This document shows positions 49,131 to 58,013 of a DNA stretch of 64,000 bases, in pieces. The notes beneath the pieces are model-generated. The model was not told the origin of the DNA and searched no databases. It saw only the letters and a program-made list of their open reading frames with translations. The stretch comes from Belliella kenyensis. Its GTDB lineage: Bacteria; Bacteroidota; Bacteroidia; Cytophagales; Cyclobacteriaceae. A program made the position numbers and the translations under genes. Location of the stretch: NCBI RefSeq assembly GCF_022549675.1, contig NZ_JAKZGR010000006.1, forward strand, positions 186,001-250,000, written 5' to 3'. Each line of letters opens with the position of its first letter. Positions within the stretch are counted from its first letter, which is position 1.

Positions 49131-49170
49131 AAATAAAAGTATCGGGCATACCCGATACTTTTATTTTTTT
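49131..49170. terminator. Intrinsic terminator between susE-like and GH13 genes
   Basis: AAATAAAAGTATCGGG (49131-49146) pairs perfectly with CCCGATACTTTTATTT (49151-49166), 16 bp, loop CATA, T tail. Genes downstream need readthrough or their own promoter; no clear TAnnTTTG box was seen in the 48 bp before the GH13 start. Confidence 0.9.
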
Positions 49171-49218
49171 ATAGGATTCCTTTTCTGCTATGTTTCAAAA
49201 CTGTATTTATAAAATTCA

Positions 49219-52014
49219 ATGATTTTAAGATTTACAAATACTTTGGTCTTCTTGGCATTGTTTGCATTCCAAAGTCAAATAATGGCTCAAATCACCACAC
49301 AGCCCAATTTCCCAAAAGCCGATCAGAACATAAAAATCATCTATGATGCATCTAAGGGTACCACAGGATTGATAGGTGCTGAGGCGGTTTATGTTCACAT
49401 AGGAGCTGTGATAGAAAGTCAAAACTCAACAACATGGGCCATAGTGCCTTTTCAATGGGGAACTTCTAACCCTCAAGCAAGAATGACGAGGGTGGAAGGG
49501 GAGCAGAATATTTGGGAATGGGAAGTAAATCCCAGTACATTATTTGAGACTAGTCCTAATCAAACGATTTACAGGCTAGGGATGGTTTTTAGAAATGCAA
49601 ATGGTAGCAGAGAAGGAAAAAGTGAAACAAATGGCGATTTTTTTATTGATTTAAGCCAAGGGTTTGATGTTTTTATCACTAAGCCTAATGTTTCTTCATT
49701 GCTATTAGAATTAGGCGAAAATCAGGAGATTAGTATTGGATCTTCTGAAATAGCGGACTTAAGTATATTAATAGACGGACAGATAGTTTTATCAGAGTTA
49801 CAGACGGATCAATTGACTTATACTTTTAATGCAAATAATATTGGCTCATTTGTGATCACAGCAAAAGCTGAGCTTGAAAATCAAGAAGTGAGTAAGGAAC
49901 TGCTGATCAATGTGGTAGATCAAAGTCCACAAGCACAATTACCAAGTGGAGTATTAAAGGGTATAAATTACATATCCGAATCAGAGGTTGTTTTAGTCCT
50001 AGAAGCTCCGTTGAAAAAAAATGCTTTTGTGATCGGGGATTTTAATGATTGGCAGATTCACCCTGATTATCAAATGTTCCAAACTCCTGATAAAGAAAAA
50101 TTTTGGTTGAGAATTTCAGGTTTAGAAAGCAAAAAAGAGTATATCTTCCAATACCTTGTAGATGGAAATCTTAGGATTGGTGATCCCTATGCTGACAAGG
50201 TTTCGGATCCATTTCATGATCAAGAGATCATAGATCAAAATAGATATCCGGATTTGAGACCATTTCCTAATGGAAAGACAAATTTTCAAGCTTCTTACTT
50301 ACAAACAAATCAAGATCCTTACCTTTGGAAATATACTGAATACAAGAAGCCTAAGCCAGAGGAGTTGGTGGTTTATGAACTTTTAGTTCGAGATTTTGAT
50401 GATAGAAGAACCTATCAAGCAGTAATAGACCGCCTAGATTACCTTAAAGATCTTGGTATCAATGCTTTAGAGTTAATGCCTGTTAAGGAATTTGAAGGAA
50501 ATCTTTCATGGGGATATAATCCCACTTTTTTCTTTGCTCCTGATAAGTATTATGGCACCAAAAATGACCTAAAACAACTAATAGATGAGGCTCACAAGCG
50601 AGATATTGTTGTTATACTAGACATGGTATTGAATCATGCCTTTGGTCAAAATCCCATGGTAAGATTGTATAATGATGGAGATTATGGTGCTCCAACTTTG
50701 GATAATCCATGGTTCAACAGAGAAGCTAAACACCCATTTAATGTTGGATATGATTTCAACCATGAAAGTTCATACACAAAAGCATTTGTAGATTCAGTCA
50801 ATCATTATTGGTTATCAGAGTATAAGTTTGATGGCTATAGATTTGACTTAAGCAAAGGATTTACACAAGTTAATTCTGGGAATGATGTAGGGTTTTGGAG
50901 TCAGAGAGATGAATCAAGGATCGCTATATGGAAACATATTTATGATCAAATCAAAGCTGATTTTCCTGATGCTTATGTGATTTTAGAGCATTTTGCTGAC
51001 AATAGTGAAGAACAAGAACTCGCTAATTATGGTCTAATGTTTTGGGGTAATTTAAATCACGACTTTAGAGAAATGGCTAAAGGAAATTCTAGGAATTTTG
51101 ATTGGGGATATTTTCAAACAAGAGGATGGAATCAAAATAACTTAGTGAGCTACATGGAAAGCCATGATGAGGAGAGAACTATGTGGGAGTCACTTACACA
51201 TGGAAGAAGGTCACCTATAGACTTTAGACAGCTTAATCATGCAGTGAATAGAAATCAATTGATGGCCACTTTTTTCTTTGCTATTCCTGGCCCTAAAATG
51301 ATCTGGCAATTTGAAGAGTTTGGGTATGATTTAGAGCTAAACAATGATCGACTTGGAATAAAGCCCACTAGGTGGGAATACCTAAATAATTCACATAGAG
51401 CTCGACTTTATAACCTTTATAGAGCCATGATTGAATTGAAACAATCACATGATTTGTTTAATGAACCTATTGAAGTGAATTTGAGCTTGAATGAATCTGT
51501 GAAGTCAATAACTTCTATTGGTAGCGAAATGCAATTAGTTTTGTATGGCAATTTCGGTACCAATGCTGCTAATAACATGACCATGAACTTCCCTAGTAAT
51601 GGGACTTGGTATAACTATTTTACAGGCGAAGAAATTTCGGTGAATTCTGGAGTTTTTAATACTAGTTTGAGACCAAATCAATTTCAATTGTACACGAATA
51701 AAAAGTTAGAAATGCCAGAGGGTGAAATCCTAGAAGATATTATTACCTCTATTAATCCTGAAGAATTACAAAATACTAAATTCAATCTTTATCCCAACCC
51801 TAGCAATGATAGGCTTTTTATCCAAACCGGTACAGAAGGTGGTGATTTCAATTATAGAGTAGTGGATATGACTGGTAGAGAGCTTGTTTCAGGGACGAAT
51901 GATTCATTATCGAATATTTTAGAGCTTGAAATAAGAGATTTTAAGGCAGGTATTTATATCTTTGAACTTTACAATGGCCGTCAGGTTTCTAGAAGACGGT
52001 TTATTAAAAATTAA
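49219..52014 (+). CDS. Secreted GH13 alpha-amylase-type enzyme with T9SS sorting domain
   Basis: A 931-residue surface or secreted alpha-glucan hydrolase. Signal peptide about 1-23 (ends IMA before QITTQ); an N-terminal beta domain (about 25-150), an Ig-like segment (about 155-235), a CBM48-like domain (about 255-340, FVIGDFNDWQ), then the GH13 barrel with nucleophile Asp543 (GYRFDLSKG), acid Glu590 (YVILEHFAD) and Asp650 (MESHDEERT). The C-terminus is a type A sorting domain (YPNPSNDRLFIQTG ... GIYIFELYNG). It would cut starch outside the cell. Aldolase and a second GH13 follow on the same strand. Confidence 0.93.
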   Translation: MILRFTNTLVFLALFAFQSQIMAQITTQPNFPKADQNIKIIYDASKGTTGLIGAEAVYVHIGAVIESQNSTTWAIVPFQWGTSNPQARMTRVEGEQNIWEWEVNPSTLFETSPNQTIYRLGMVFRNANGSREGKSETNGDFFIDLSQGFDVFITKPNVSSLLLELGENQEISIGSSEIADLSILIDGQIVLSELQTDQLTYTFNANNIGSFVITAKAELENQEVSKELLINVVDQSPQAQLPSGVLKGINYISESEVVLVLEAPLKKNAFVIGDFNDWQIHPDYQMFQTPDKEKFWLRISGLESKKEYIFQYLVDGNLRIGDPYADKVSDPFHDQEIIDQNRYPDLRPFPNGKTNFQASYLQTNQDPYLWKYTEYKKPKPEELVVYELLVRDFDDRRTYQAVIDRLDYLKDLGINALELMPVKEFEGNLSWGYNPTFFFAPDKYYGTKNDLKQLIDEAHKRDIVVILDMVLNHAFGQNPMVRLYNDGDYGAPTLDNPWFNREAKHPFNVGYDFNHESSYTKAFVDSVNHYWLSEYKFDGYRFDLSKGFTQVNSGNDVGFWSQRDESRIAIWKHIYDQIKADFPDAYVILEHFADNSEEQELANYGLMFWGNLNHDFREMAKGNSRNFDWGYFQTRGWNQNNLVSYMESHDEERTMWESLTHGRRSPIDFRQLNHAVNRNQLMATFFFAIPGPKMIWQFEEFGYDLELNNDRLGIKPTRWEYLNNSHRARLYNLYRAMIELKQSHDLFNEPIEVNLSLNESVKSITSIGSEMQLVLYGNFGTNAANNMTMNFPSNGTWYNYFTGEEISVNSGVFNTSLRPNQFQLYTNKKLEMPEGEILEDIITSINPEELQNTKFNLYPNPSNDRLFIQTGTEGGDFNYRVVDMTGRELVSGTNDSLSNILELEIRDFKAGIYIFELYNGRQVSRRRFIKN

Positions 52015-52035
52015 ACAAACCATTAAATCAAAAAG

Positions 52036-53097
52036 ATGAAATTCAAACCAGGAGTTAAGTATGGTGAAGAGCTAAAAGACCTATTGTCTTATGCTAAAGA
52101 AAACGAATTTGCTTTACCAGCAGTAAATGTAATCAATACGAGTACTATAAACGGTGTTTTAGAAACTGCAAAAAAAGTAAACTCTCCAGTTATTATACAA
52201 TTTTCAAATGGAGGGGCACAATTCTATGCAGGCAAAGGATTAGCAAATGACAAGCAGCAAGCAAGCATTGCAGGTGCTATCTCTGGAGCATTACATGTAC
52301 ACAAAATGGCCGAAGCTTATGGTGTCCCTGTTATTCTTCACACTGACCACGCTGCCAAGAAGCTTTTACCATGGATCGACGGCATGTTGGACGAAGGAAA
52401 AGCTTACTATGAAGCTTACAAAAGACCATTATATAGCTCACACATGCTAGATCTGTCTGAGGAGCCTCTAGAAGAAAATATAGAAACTTCCGTAAAATAC
52501 TACGAAGAATTTCATAAACTTCAAATGGCAATAGAAATTGAGTTAGGTGTAACAGGAGGTGAAGAAGATGGTGTAGACAACTCAGATGTAGATAGCTCAA
52601 AACTATACACGCAACCCGAGGAAGTGGCTTATGCTTATGAAAATTTGAAGCAAGTGGGGGATTTGTTTACCATTGCAGCAGCTTTTGGAAATGTTCATGG
52701 TGTGTACAAGCCTGGAAACGTATCATTGAGACCTGAGATATTGAAAAATTCTCAAGATTTCATAAATCAGAAATACGGTACCTCTGGAAAGCCACTTTTC
52801 TTTGTGTTTCATGGAGGATCTGGATCATCTGTAGAGGAGATCAGAGAAGCTAATAGCTATGGTTCTATCAAAATGAATATCGATACAGATATGCAGTGGG
52901 CATTCTGGGAAGGTATTTTGAAATTCTATAAATCAAACGAGGGATTTCTTCAAAGTCAATTAGGTAATCCGAACGGAGAGGACAGTCCAAATAAGAAGTT
53001 CTATGACCCGCGTGTATGGTTGAGAAAAGGAGAGGAGAACTTTACAAAAAGATTAGAAGTAGCCTTCGACATGCTAAATGCATTAAATAGAAATTAA
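52036..53097 (+). CDS. fbaA: Class II fructose-bisphosphate aldolase
   Basis: A 353-residue zinc aldolase of the FbaA type, splitting fructose-1,6-bisphosphate into dihydroxyacetone phosphate and glyceraldehyde-3-phosphate in glycolysis. Zinc and substrate motifs are present: ILHTDHAAK, EIELGVTGGEEDGVDN, FGNVHGVYKPGN, FHGGSGSS. It starts 21 bp after the secreted GH13 gene and ends in a terminator, so it is expressed with the starch enzymes. Whether this is the only aldolase of the organism cannot be told from the window. Confidence 0.96.
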   Translation: MKFKPGVKYGEELKDLLSYAKENEFALPAVNVINTSTINGVLETAKKVNSPVIIQFSNGGAQFYAGKGLANDKQQASIAGAISGALHVHKMAEAYGVPVILHTDHAAKKLLPWIDGMLDEGKAYYEAYKRPLYSSHMLDLSEEPLEENIETSVKYYEEFHKLQMAIEIELGVTGGEEDGVDNSDVDSSKLYTQPEEVAYAYENLKQVGDLFTIAAAFGNVHGVYKPGNVSLRPEILKNSQDFINQKYGTSGKPLFFVFHGGSGSSVEEIREANSYGSIKMNIDTDMQWAFWEGILKFYKSNEGFLQSQLGNPNGEDSPNKKFYDPRVWLRKGEENFTKRLEVAFDMLNALNRN

Positions 53098-53116
53098 TTT
53101 TTCTTTACTTTAATAG

Positions 53117-53150
53117 AAGAAAAGTCACTTTGAGGTGACTTTTCTTTTTT
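53117..53150 (+). terminator. Intrinsic terminator after aldolase
   Basis: AGAAAAGTCAC (53118-53128), loop TTTGAG, GTGACTTTTCT (53135-53145), then T to 53150. Confidence 0.9.
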
Positions 53151-53199
53151 AAAGTGTTTTTTTGATAGTTAAAAAATTGGATTTATTAATGCTTTAAAA

Positions 53200-54753
53200 A
53201 TGAATAATATTATCAGAATTTCAATTTTCATATTGTTGATGACTACATTTTCGTGTACACCCGAAAAGAGTAACTCTTTGGAAAATCATTGGCCTCATTC
53301 TGGCATTACTTATGAGATTTTTATTCAATCATTTTATGATTCTGACGGTGATGGAATCGGGGATATCAATGGGGTTACCAAGAAACTTGATCATATCAAA
53401 GAATTGGGTGCCAACGCAATATGGTTTATGCCTATCATGCCATCACCAAGTTACCATAAATATGATGTAACAGATTACAAAGAGATCCATACAGATTATG
53501 GGACATTGGATGATTTCAAAAAGATGATTAAAGAAGCTCATAAAAAAGATTTGAAGATTGTGATTGATATGATTATCAATCATACCAGCACTGAGCATCC
53601 ATGGTTTCAAGAATCCCAAAAGGGTAGGGATAACCCCTACAGGGACTATTATGTCTGGGCGCAAAAAGATACCATAGCTGAATTTTTGAATAAGAAAACA
53701 ATCACTTTGGATAGTGATAATATCAGACAATGGCATGACCCTGGCCATGGGGAGGATTTTTATTATGGATTTTTCTATGGAGGAATGCCTGATTTGAATT
53801 TTGATAACCCAAAAGTGAGGAAGGAAATCTATGATATCGGTAAGTTTTGGCTTGAAGAAGTAGGTGTTGACGGTTTTAGATTGGATGCTGCTAAGCATAT
53901 TTTTCCAGATGATAGACCAGAAGATAATCATGATTTTTGGAAAGAATTTCGTGCTGAAATGACCAAAATAAAACCTGATGTCTACTTGGTGGGCGAGGTT
54001 TACGACATGAAAGAAGTTGTAGCCCCTTATTTGCCAGGCCTACCAGCTCTTTTTAATTTTGATTTTCATTATACCTTACTGGAAGCTTATGAGAAAGTGA
54101 ATGGAAAACTACTTGTAGAAAAACAAAAGGAAGTTTTAGATTTTTATGCAAACATCACCGATGATTTTATAGACGCTACATTCTCCTCTAACCACGATCA
54201 ACCGAGATTGTTGAATTCTTTGGATCAAAATCCTAAGAAGTATAAGCAAGCCATCAATATACTGATGACCATGCCTGGAGCTCCTTATTTGTACTATGGT
54301 GAAGAGATAGGTATGCTTGGTAAAAAGCCAGATGAACATATTCGAGAACCTTTTCTTTGGGATATCAAAGCAAATGACAAAGGTAGAGCGACATGGATAG
54401 AGCCTGAATATTCTACTGATGAAATGGTCACTCCATTAGCCATTCAAAAATCAATGAGTACTAGTTATTTCAATCATTATAAAGAAATTATCAAATTAAG
54501 AAATACGCAACAAGTTTTAGCTTTAGGAAATTTGGAGCTTTATGAAGGAGATGCACCTGACGAGTTGATGATATATTACCGTGATTATGAAGGTGAGAGA
54601 TTTTTGGTTTTGCATAACATAAGTGACCAAGAATTAAAAATGCAAAGTCCCGAAGGATTTGATAAGTTGATTTATAATTATGGATCTAGTAATGTCGAAA
54701 ATGGACAAATTAGGATGCCTGGTTATTCTACCCTGATTATTTCCAAAAATTAA
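53200..54753 (+). CDS. GH13 alpha-amylase-family lipoprotein
   Basis: A 517-residue GH13 enzyme with a lipoprotein signal (MTTFSC, Cys19), so periplasmic or surface-anchored. It has the calcium-like loop DSDGDGIGD at 47-55, nucleophile Asp229 (GFRLDAAKH), acid Glu266 (LVGEVYD) and Asp333 (SSNHDQPR), with a C-terminal beta domain. It resembles the amylase/maltogenic group close to GH13_36. It would shorten maltodextrin taken in from outside before the MFS carrier and GH31 act. It follows the aldolase terminator by 50 bp. Confidence 0.92.
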   Translation: MNNIIRISIFILLMTTFSCTPEKSNSLENHWPHSGITYEIFIQSFYDSDGDGIGDINGVTKKLDHIKELGANAIWFMPIMPSPSYHKYDVTDYKEIHTDYGTLDDFKKMIKEAHKKDLKIVIDMIINHTSTEHPWFQESQKGRDNPYRDYYVWAQKDTIAEFLNKKTITLDSDNIRQWHDPGHGEDFYYGFFYGGMPDLNFDNPKVRKEIYDIGKFWLEEVGVDGFRLDAAKHIFPDDRPEDNHDFWKEFRAEMTKIKPDVYLVGEVYDMKEVVAPYLPGLPALFNFDFHYTLLEAYEKVNGKLLVEKQKEVLDFYANITDDFIDATFSSNHDQPRLLNSLDQNPKKYKQAINILMTMPGAPYLYYGEEIGMLGKKPDEHIREPFLWDIKANDKGRATWIEPEYSTDEMVTPLAIQKSMSTSYFNHYKEIIKLRNTQQVLALGNLELYEGDAPDELMIYYRDYEGERFLVLHNISDQELKMQSPEGFDKLIYNYGSSNVENGQIRMPGYSTLIISKN

Positions 54754-54777
54754 TTTTGGATTTGTTCAAAACAGGTG

Positions 54778-54813
54778 TAGAAACAAAAAATTGCGTTGCC
54801 TTTTTAGTTTCTA
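54778..54813. terminator. Hairpin just after the GH13 gene
   Basis: TAGAAAC (54778-54784) and GTTTCTA (54807-54813) pair, continuing inward as A-run/T-run with one mismatch. It is 25 bp after the stop. The T run is in the stem rather than after it, so termination is less certain. Confidence 0.45.
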
Positions 54814-55049
54814 TGTACATCAGCATATTCCTAGTTATCAAATCAGATAATTTTCTCAATATTCAGAGAATTTGGATATTTAATACACTATCGGCTATTA
54901 TTGGTTTGTAGGTATTGATCTAATAGTATTCTTCAAATAGTGTGAATTATTAATTTAGGTCTAAAAGCTGATGTTCATTTTAATATAAAAATCTGGCGAT
55001 TGTTCTATCCATTCAATAAAAAAGATACGCCATAAATCAATCGTATTAA

Positions 55050-55088
55050 AAAAAAGAAAACCACTTCTAACGAGTGGTTTTCTTTTTT
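55050..55088. terminator. Bidirectional terminator
   Basis: AAAAAAGAAAACCACT (55050-55065) pairs perfectly with AGTGGTTTTCTTTTTT (55073-55088), 16 bp with a 7-nt loop. It lies about 200 bp beyond the pfkA stop and 300 bp beyond the GH13 stop. Confidence 0.8.
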
Positions 55089-55287
55089 AATGAGCAAGAT
55101 AATTCGTTACATTTCTTAAGATATTTTGAAATGGTTTCAACATTTGCAAATTATGTTCAATCACAATTTTCATCCATCCAGTTTCATATCAAGGTCAAAA
55201 AGCATCTAAGTATTTGCTTGATACCTTTTTAGAGAGATACATATTTATTGGATATACATTTTGATGATTATTATTCGACGTGATAGA

Positions 55288-56274
55288 TTAAGTTGAAAGG
55301 ATTTTGGCAATTCGGAAATCATCTTCATCCACTTCTTTGTCATCTACAATTGCCTTCGTAATAGGGGTATAGACAATCTTATTGTTTATCACACCAGCCA
55401 TGACGTCATATTTGCCTTGCATCAAACCCTCAACAGCAGCTACTCCCAGTTTACTAGCTAGTACTCTGTCAAAGGAAGAAGGAGAACCTCCCCTTTGCAA
55501 ATGACCTAAGATAGTGACCTTGATATCATAGGAAGGAAGTTGTTTTTTGATTTTTTCTGCGATTTCTGCTGCACCACCACTTTTGCCTCCTTCGGCTACA
55601 ATGACAATGTTGGATTGTTTCATTGCCTTTTTTCTAGCTTTCAATCTTTCAACTAATCTCTCGATGGGCATTTTTTTCTCAGGAATCAAAGTAGCTGCCG
55701 CAGCACTACCGATACCAGCATTGATGGCGATAAATCCAGCATCTCTGCCCATCACCTCCACAAAGAATAATCGGTCATGAGAAGTTGCAGTGTCTCTGAT
55801 TTTATCGATTGCTTGGATGGCTGTATTGCATGCTGTATCAAATCCAATAGTGCTGTCTGTACCAGAAAGATCATTATCTATGGTACCAGGTAGTCCGATT
55901 GCAGGAATGCCAAATTCTTGGAAAAATAAATGTGCACCTGTAAGTGAACCATCCCCCCCAATGACTACAAGGGCATCTATTCCATGTTTTTTTAAATTAT
56001 CATAAGCTTTCTGCCTTCCCTCAGCAGTTCTAAATTCAGCACTTCTAGCTGATTTTAAGAATGTTCCACCTCTTTCTAGAACATGTGCTATATTCTTCGT
56101 TTCTAGTTTTTTGATTTCATCATTGATCATGCCTTCGTACCCTCTATAGATACCGTACATTTCAAGATTGTAATAAAATCCAGCTCTCACGACAGCTCTA
56201 ATAGCTGCATTCATTCCTGGTGCGTCTCCACCAGAAGTTAATACTCCAATTTTTTTTATCGCTTTTGGTTCCAT
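55288..56274 (-). CDS. pfkA: ATP-dependent 6-phosphofructokinase
   Basis: A 328-residue PfkA, phosphorylating fructose-6-phosphate in the committed step of glycolysis. Motifs: [16 protein letters not shown] (ATP), [12 protein letters not shown] (106-110 region), catalytic [27 protein letters not shown] and [10 protein letters not shown]. Length and motifs fit the bacterial ATP-dependent type (Gly in GGDGS). Its start lies 19 bp inside the end of mgsA, implying coupled translation. Confidence 0.97.
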   Translation of the reverse strand: MEPKAIKKIGVLTSGGDAPGMNAAIRAVVRAGFYYNLEMYGIYRGYEGMINDEIKKLETKNIAHVLERGGTFLKSARSAEFRTAEGRQKAYDNLKKHGIDALVVIGGDGSLTGAHLFFQEFGIPAIGLPGTIDNDLSGTDSTIGFDTACNTAIQAIDKIRDTATSHDRLFFVEVMGRDAGFIAINAGIGSAAAATLIPEKKMPIERLVERLKARKKAMKQSNIVIVAEGGKSGGAAEIAEKIKKQLPSYDIKVTILGHLQRGGSPSSFDRVLASKLGVAAVEGLMQGKYDVMAGVINNKIVYTPITKAIVDDKEVDEDDFRIAKILST

Positions 56275-56651
56275 GTCTCTTTTGAATTTGTCAAATATTT
56301 AAAAATCATTTCAGCAGCGGCTGGATTAGTGGCCAAAGGGATGTTGTGCACATCACAGATTCTCATGAGCATCTGTACGTCAGGTTCGTGAGGATGTTTG
56401 TCCAATGGGTCTCTAAAAAATATCACCAAATCTAACTCTTTCTGTGCTGCCATAGAAGCAATTTGTGCATCACCTCCTAGAGGACCAGAAAGCAGCTTGG
56501 TCACTTCAAAGCCAGCTCGCTCGATATGCGATCCTGTAGTGCCTGTGGCAAATAACTTGACTTCGGTTTGATGTAATTCTTCTTTGAATCCAGATAGAAA
56601 ATGAACCATGTCGGCTTTTTTTCCATCATGTGCAATTAATGCAATTTTCAT
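56256..56651 (-). CDS. mgsA: Methylglyoxal synthase
   Basis: A 131-residue MgsA, turning dihydroxyacetone phosphate into methylglyoxal and phosphate, an overflow route around lower glycolysis. Catalytic Asp61 is in [13 protein letters not shown], the phosphate site in ALIAHDGKK and FATGTTG, and [18 protein letters not shown] is diagnostic. It is upstream of and overlaps pfkA by 19 bp, placing entry into and by-pass of glycolysis on one transcript. Confidence 0.96.
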   Translation of the reverse strand: MKIALIAHDGKKADMVHFLSGFKEELHQTEVKLFATGTTGSHIERAGFEVTKLLSGPLGGDAQIASMAAQKELDLVIFFRDPLDKHPHEPDVQMLMRICDVHNIPLATNPAAAEMIFKYLTNSKETWNQKR

Positions 56652-56837
56652 AAGTGATTTAATAGGTTTGCTTCAAAGTTATGAAATTTTGTAAAAAGGA
56701 ATTCAAATTTAGCAAGAATACATTTTTACTTTTTGCCGCTATGTTAAAATTCTTTTTTTTGACTTTGTAATACAAGTATTGGGCTGTTTATGTTTTAAAA
56801 TATTTCAAACATTCCGAATAAAAATGTTTAAAAAAAT

Positions 56838-56845
56838 TATCTTTG
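56838..56845 (+). promoter_or_regulatory. -7 box of mscL
   Basis: TATCTTTG, a perfect TAnnTTTG match, 40 bp before the mscL ATG. Confidence 0.5.
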
Positions 56846-56885
56846 AAAGATTATTTAAAACTTATTAACCAATTCAATTTATTCT

Positions 56886-57305
56886 ATGGGAATGTTAAAA
56901 GAATTCAAGGAATTTGCAATGAAGGGAAATGTCCTTGATCTAGCTATCGCAGTAATCATCGGTGGTGCTTTTGGAAGAATTGTTTCTTCTTTTGTGAATG
57001 ACATTATTATGCCTCCTATCGGCATTCTTATTGGCGGTGTTGATTTTAAAGATTTGTCTGTAGTACTGAGAGATGCGTATGTTACAGAAGAAGGCCGTGA
57101 AATGTCAGAGGTTGTATTAAGTTATGGTAACTTCATCCAAAATGTGGTTGACTTCTTAATCATTGCATTTGTGATTTTTTTGGTAATTAAGGGTATTAGT
57201 TTGACCAAAAAGAAAAAAGAACCTGTGCCAGTAATTCCAGTTACTCCTCCAAAATCGGAAATCTTACTTGAAGAAATTCGCGATTTGTTGAAAAAACAAG
57301 GATAA
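56886..57305 (+). CDS. mscL: Large-conductance mechanosensitive channel MscL
   Basis: A 139-residue inner-membrane channel that opens under osmotic downshock. N-terminal [31 protein letters not shown] is the pore helix (the run is cited in two parts: amphipathic start, residues 3-13, and first membrane helix, residues 15-45); the second helix is [18 protein letters not shown], and the C-terminal helix is charged. All family marks are present at normal length. Single-gene unit with its own promoter. Confidence 0.97.
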   Translation: MGMLKEFKEFAMKGNVLDLAIAVIIGGAFGRIVSSFVNDIIMPPIGILIGGVDFKDLSVVLRDAYVTEEGREMSEVVLSYGNFIQNVVDFLIIAFVIFLVIKGISLTKKKKEPVPVIPVTPPKSEILLEEIRDLLKKQG

Positions 57306-57397
57306 AGTGGATTGAATGAAAGTAATCTGATTGGTTTTGTTTCAAACTAACAGCCCATATCTTTTTTCTTTTCAGAATATCTATTCTGTATCTATTC

Positions 57398-57423
57398 ATT
57401 AATTAATTAATTAATTAATTAAT
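57398..57423. repeat. Tetranucleotide repeat (ATTA)6.5
   Basis: ATTA is repeated over 26 bp without interruption, just before the hairpin at 57428-57489, in the spacer between the convergent mscL and Spy-like genes. Such runs can vary by slippage but no start codon or promoter box is near it. Confidence 0.9.
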
Positions 57424-57427
57424 GGTA

Positions 57428-57489
57428 AAGCCTTTCTTTGGATACTTGGTAATTGAATGTAAGTAGTTACCGTTTTCAAAGGAAGGCTT
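57428..57489. terminator. Long hairpin between convergent mscL and Spy-like genes
   Basis: AAGCCTTTCTTTG (57428-57440) pairs with CAAAGGAAGGCTT (57477-57489) with one wobble; an inner stem GGTAA (57448-57452) pairs with TTACC (57467-57471). Same nested design as the hairpins at 418-530 and 9521-9605. Confidence 0.55.
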
Positions 57490-57554
57490 AATTGTAGTAA
57501 ATACATCTACTTTTTTTACAAAATGTAAACTGAAAGTACTTTTGTAATTTTATT

Positions 57555-58001
57555 TTAATTGTCCCTTCTCCTTTGATTCATTCTATAAATATGACGAGCG
57601 AAGTCTCGACTAATTCCACCCAAGGCCAAAGCCTGTTTATTTGTGATGACTTTCGTGATTTCTGACATGAATTTTTGATCTAATTTTAAAAGTTCTCCTT
57701 GCAATTCAAGTCTTTTATTGATTAGGTTTTTGGCTTCACTTTCCGAAATATTTCCTTCGGATTCTTTGCTGATGTCTGACAATTTTGTCATGATAATTTC
57801 TCTATCATCATTGAATTTATTGAATACAGGCCAGAATTTCTCCGCCTGATCTGTTGTCAAGTTTAGCCTATTGGTAATGAAAGCAACACGTGCAGTCTCA
57901 AATTTTTCCTTATCAAATCCTTGGTTTTGATCTCTTTGAGCTATTGCTAGGCTTGAAATGAATAGCATTATGAGGATCAATAGGTTTCTTGTTGTTTTCA
58001 T
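57555..58001 (-). CDS. Spy/CpxP-like periplasmic protein
   Basis: A 148-residue exported helical protein: signal peptide about 1-21 (ends AIA before QRDQ), then charged helices with the motif LTTDQAEKFWPVFNKF (about 51-66), typical of the small periplasmic chaperone or sensor proteins related to Spy/CpxP in Bacteroidota. It is the third gene of a sigma factor / anti-sigma-like / Spy-like cluster, 12 bp after the second. Role is probably envelope stress response, by context. Confidence 0.72.
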   Translation of the reverse strand: MKTTRNLLILIMLFISSLAIAQRDQNQGFDKEKFETARVAFITNRLNLTTDQAEKFWPVFNKFNDDREIIMTKLSDISKESEGNISESEAKNLINKRLELQGELLKLDQKFMSEITKVITNKQALALGGISRDFARHIYRMNQRRRDN

Positions 58002-58013
58002 GTTAGTTTTGTT

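Larger units (their letters stand above)
54754..55287. other. Gene-free spacer between GH13 and pfkA with two hairpins
   Basis: 534 bp with no supported gene. It holds a hairpin close to the GH13 stop (54778-54813) and a stronger terminator-like hairpin at 55050-55088. About 235 AT-rich bases lie between them without recognisable coding sequence. A short unannotated transcript ending at the second hairpin is possible but not shown. Confidence 0.5.

Noticed and set aside
57398-57423. Regular repeat that might suggest a CRISPR or phase-variable promoter
   Set aside because: A simple ATTA run with no spacers, no cas genes and no gene start or -7 box next to it; it lies between converging gene ends.
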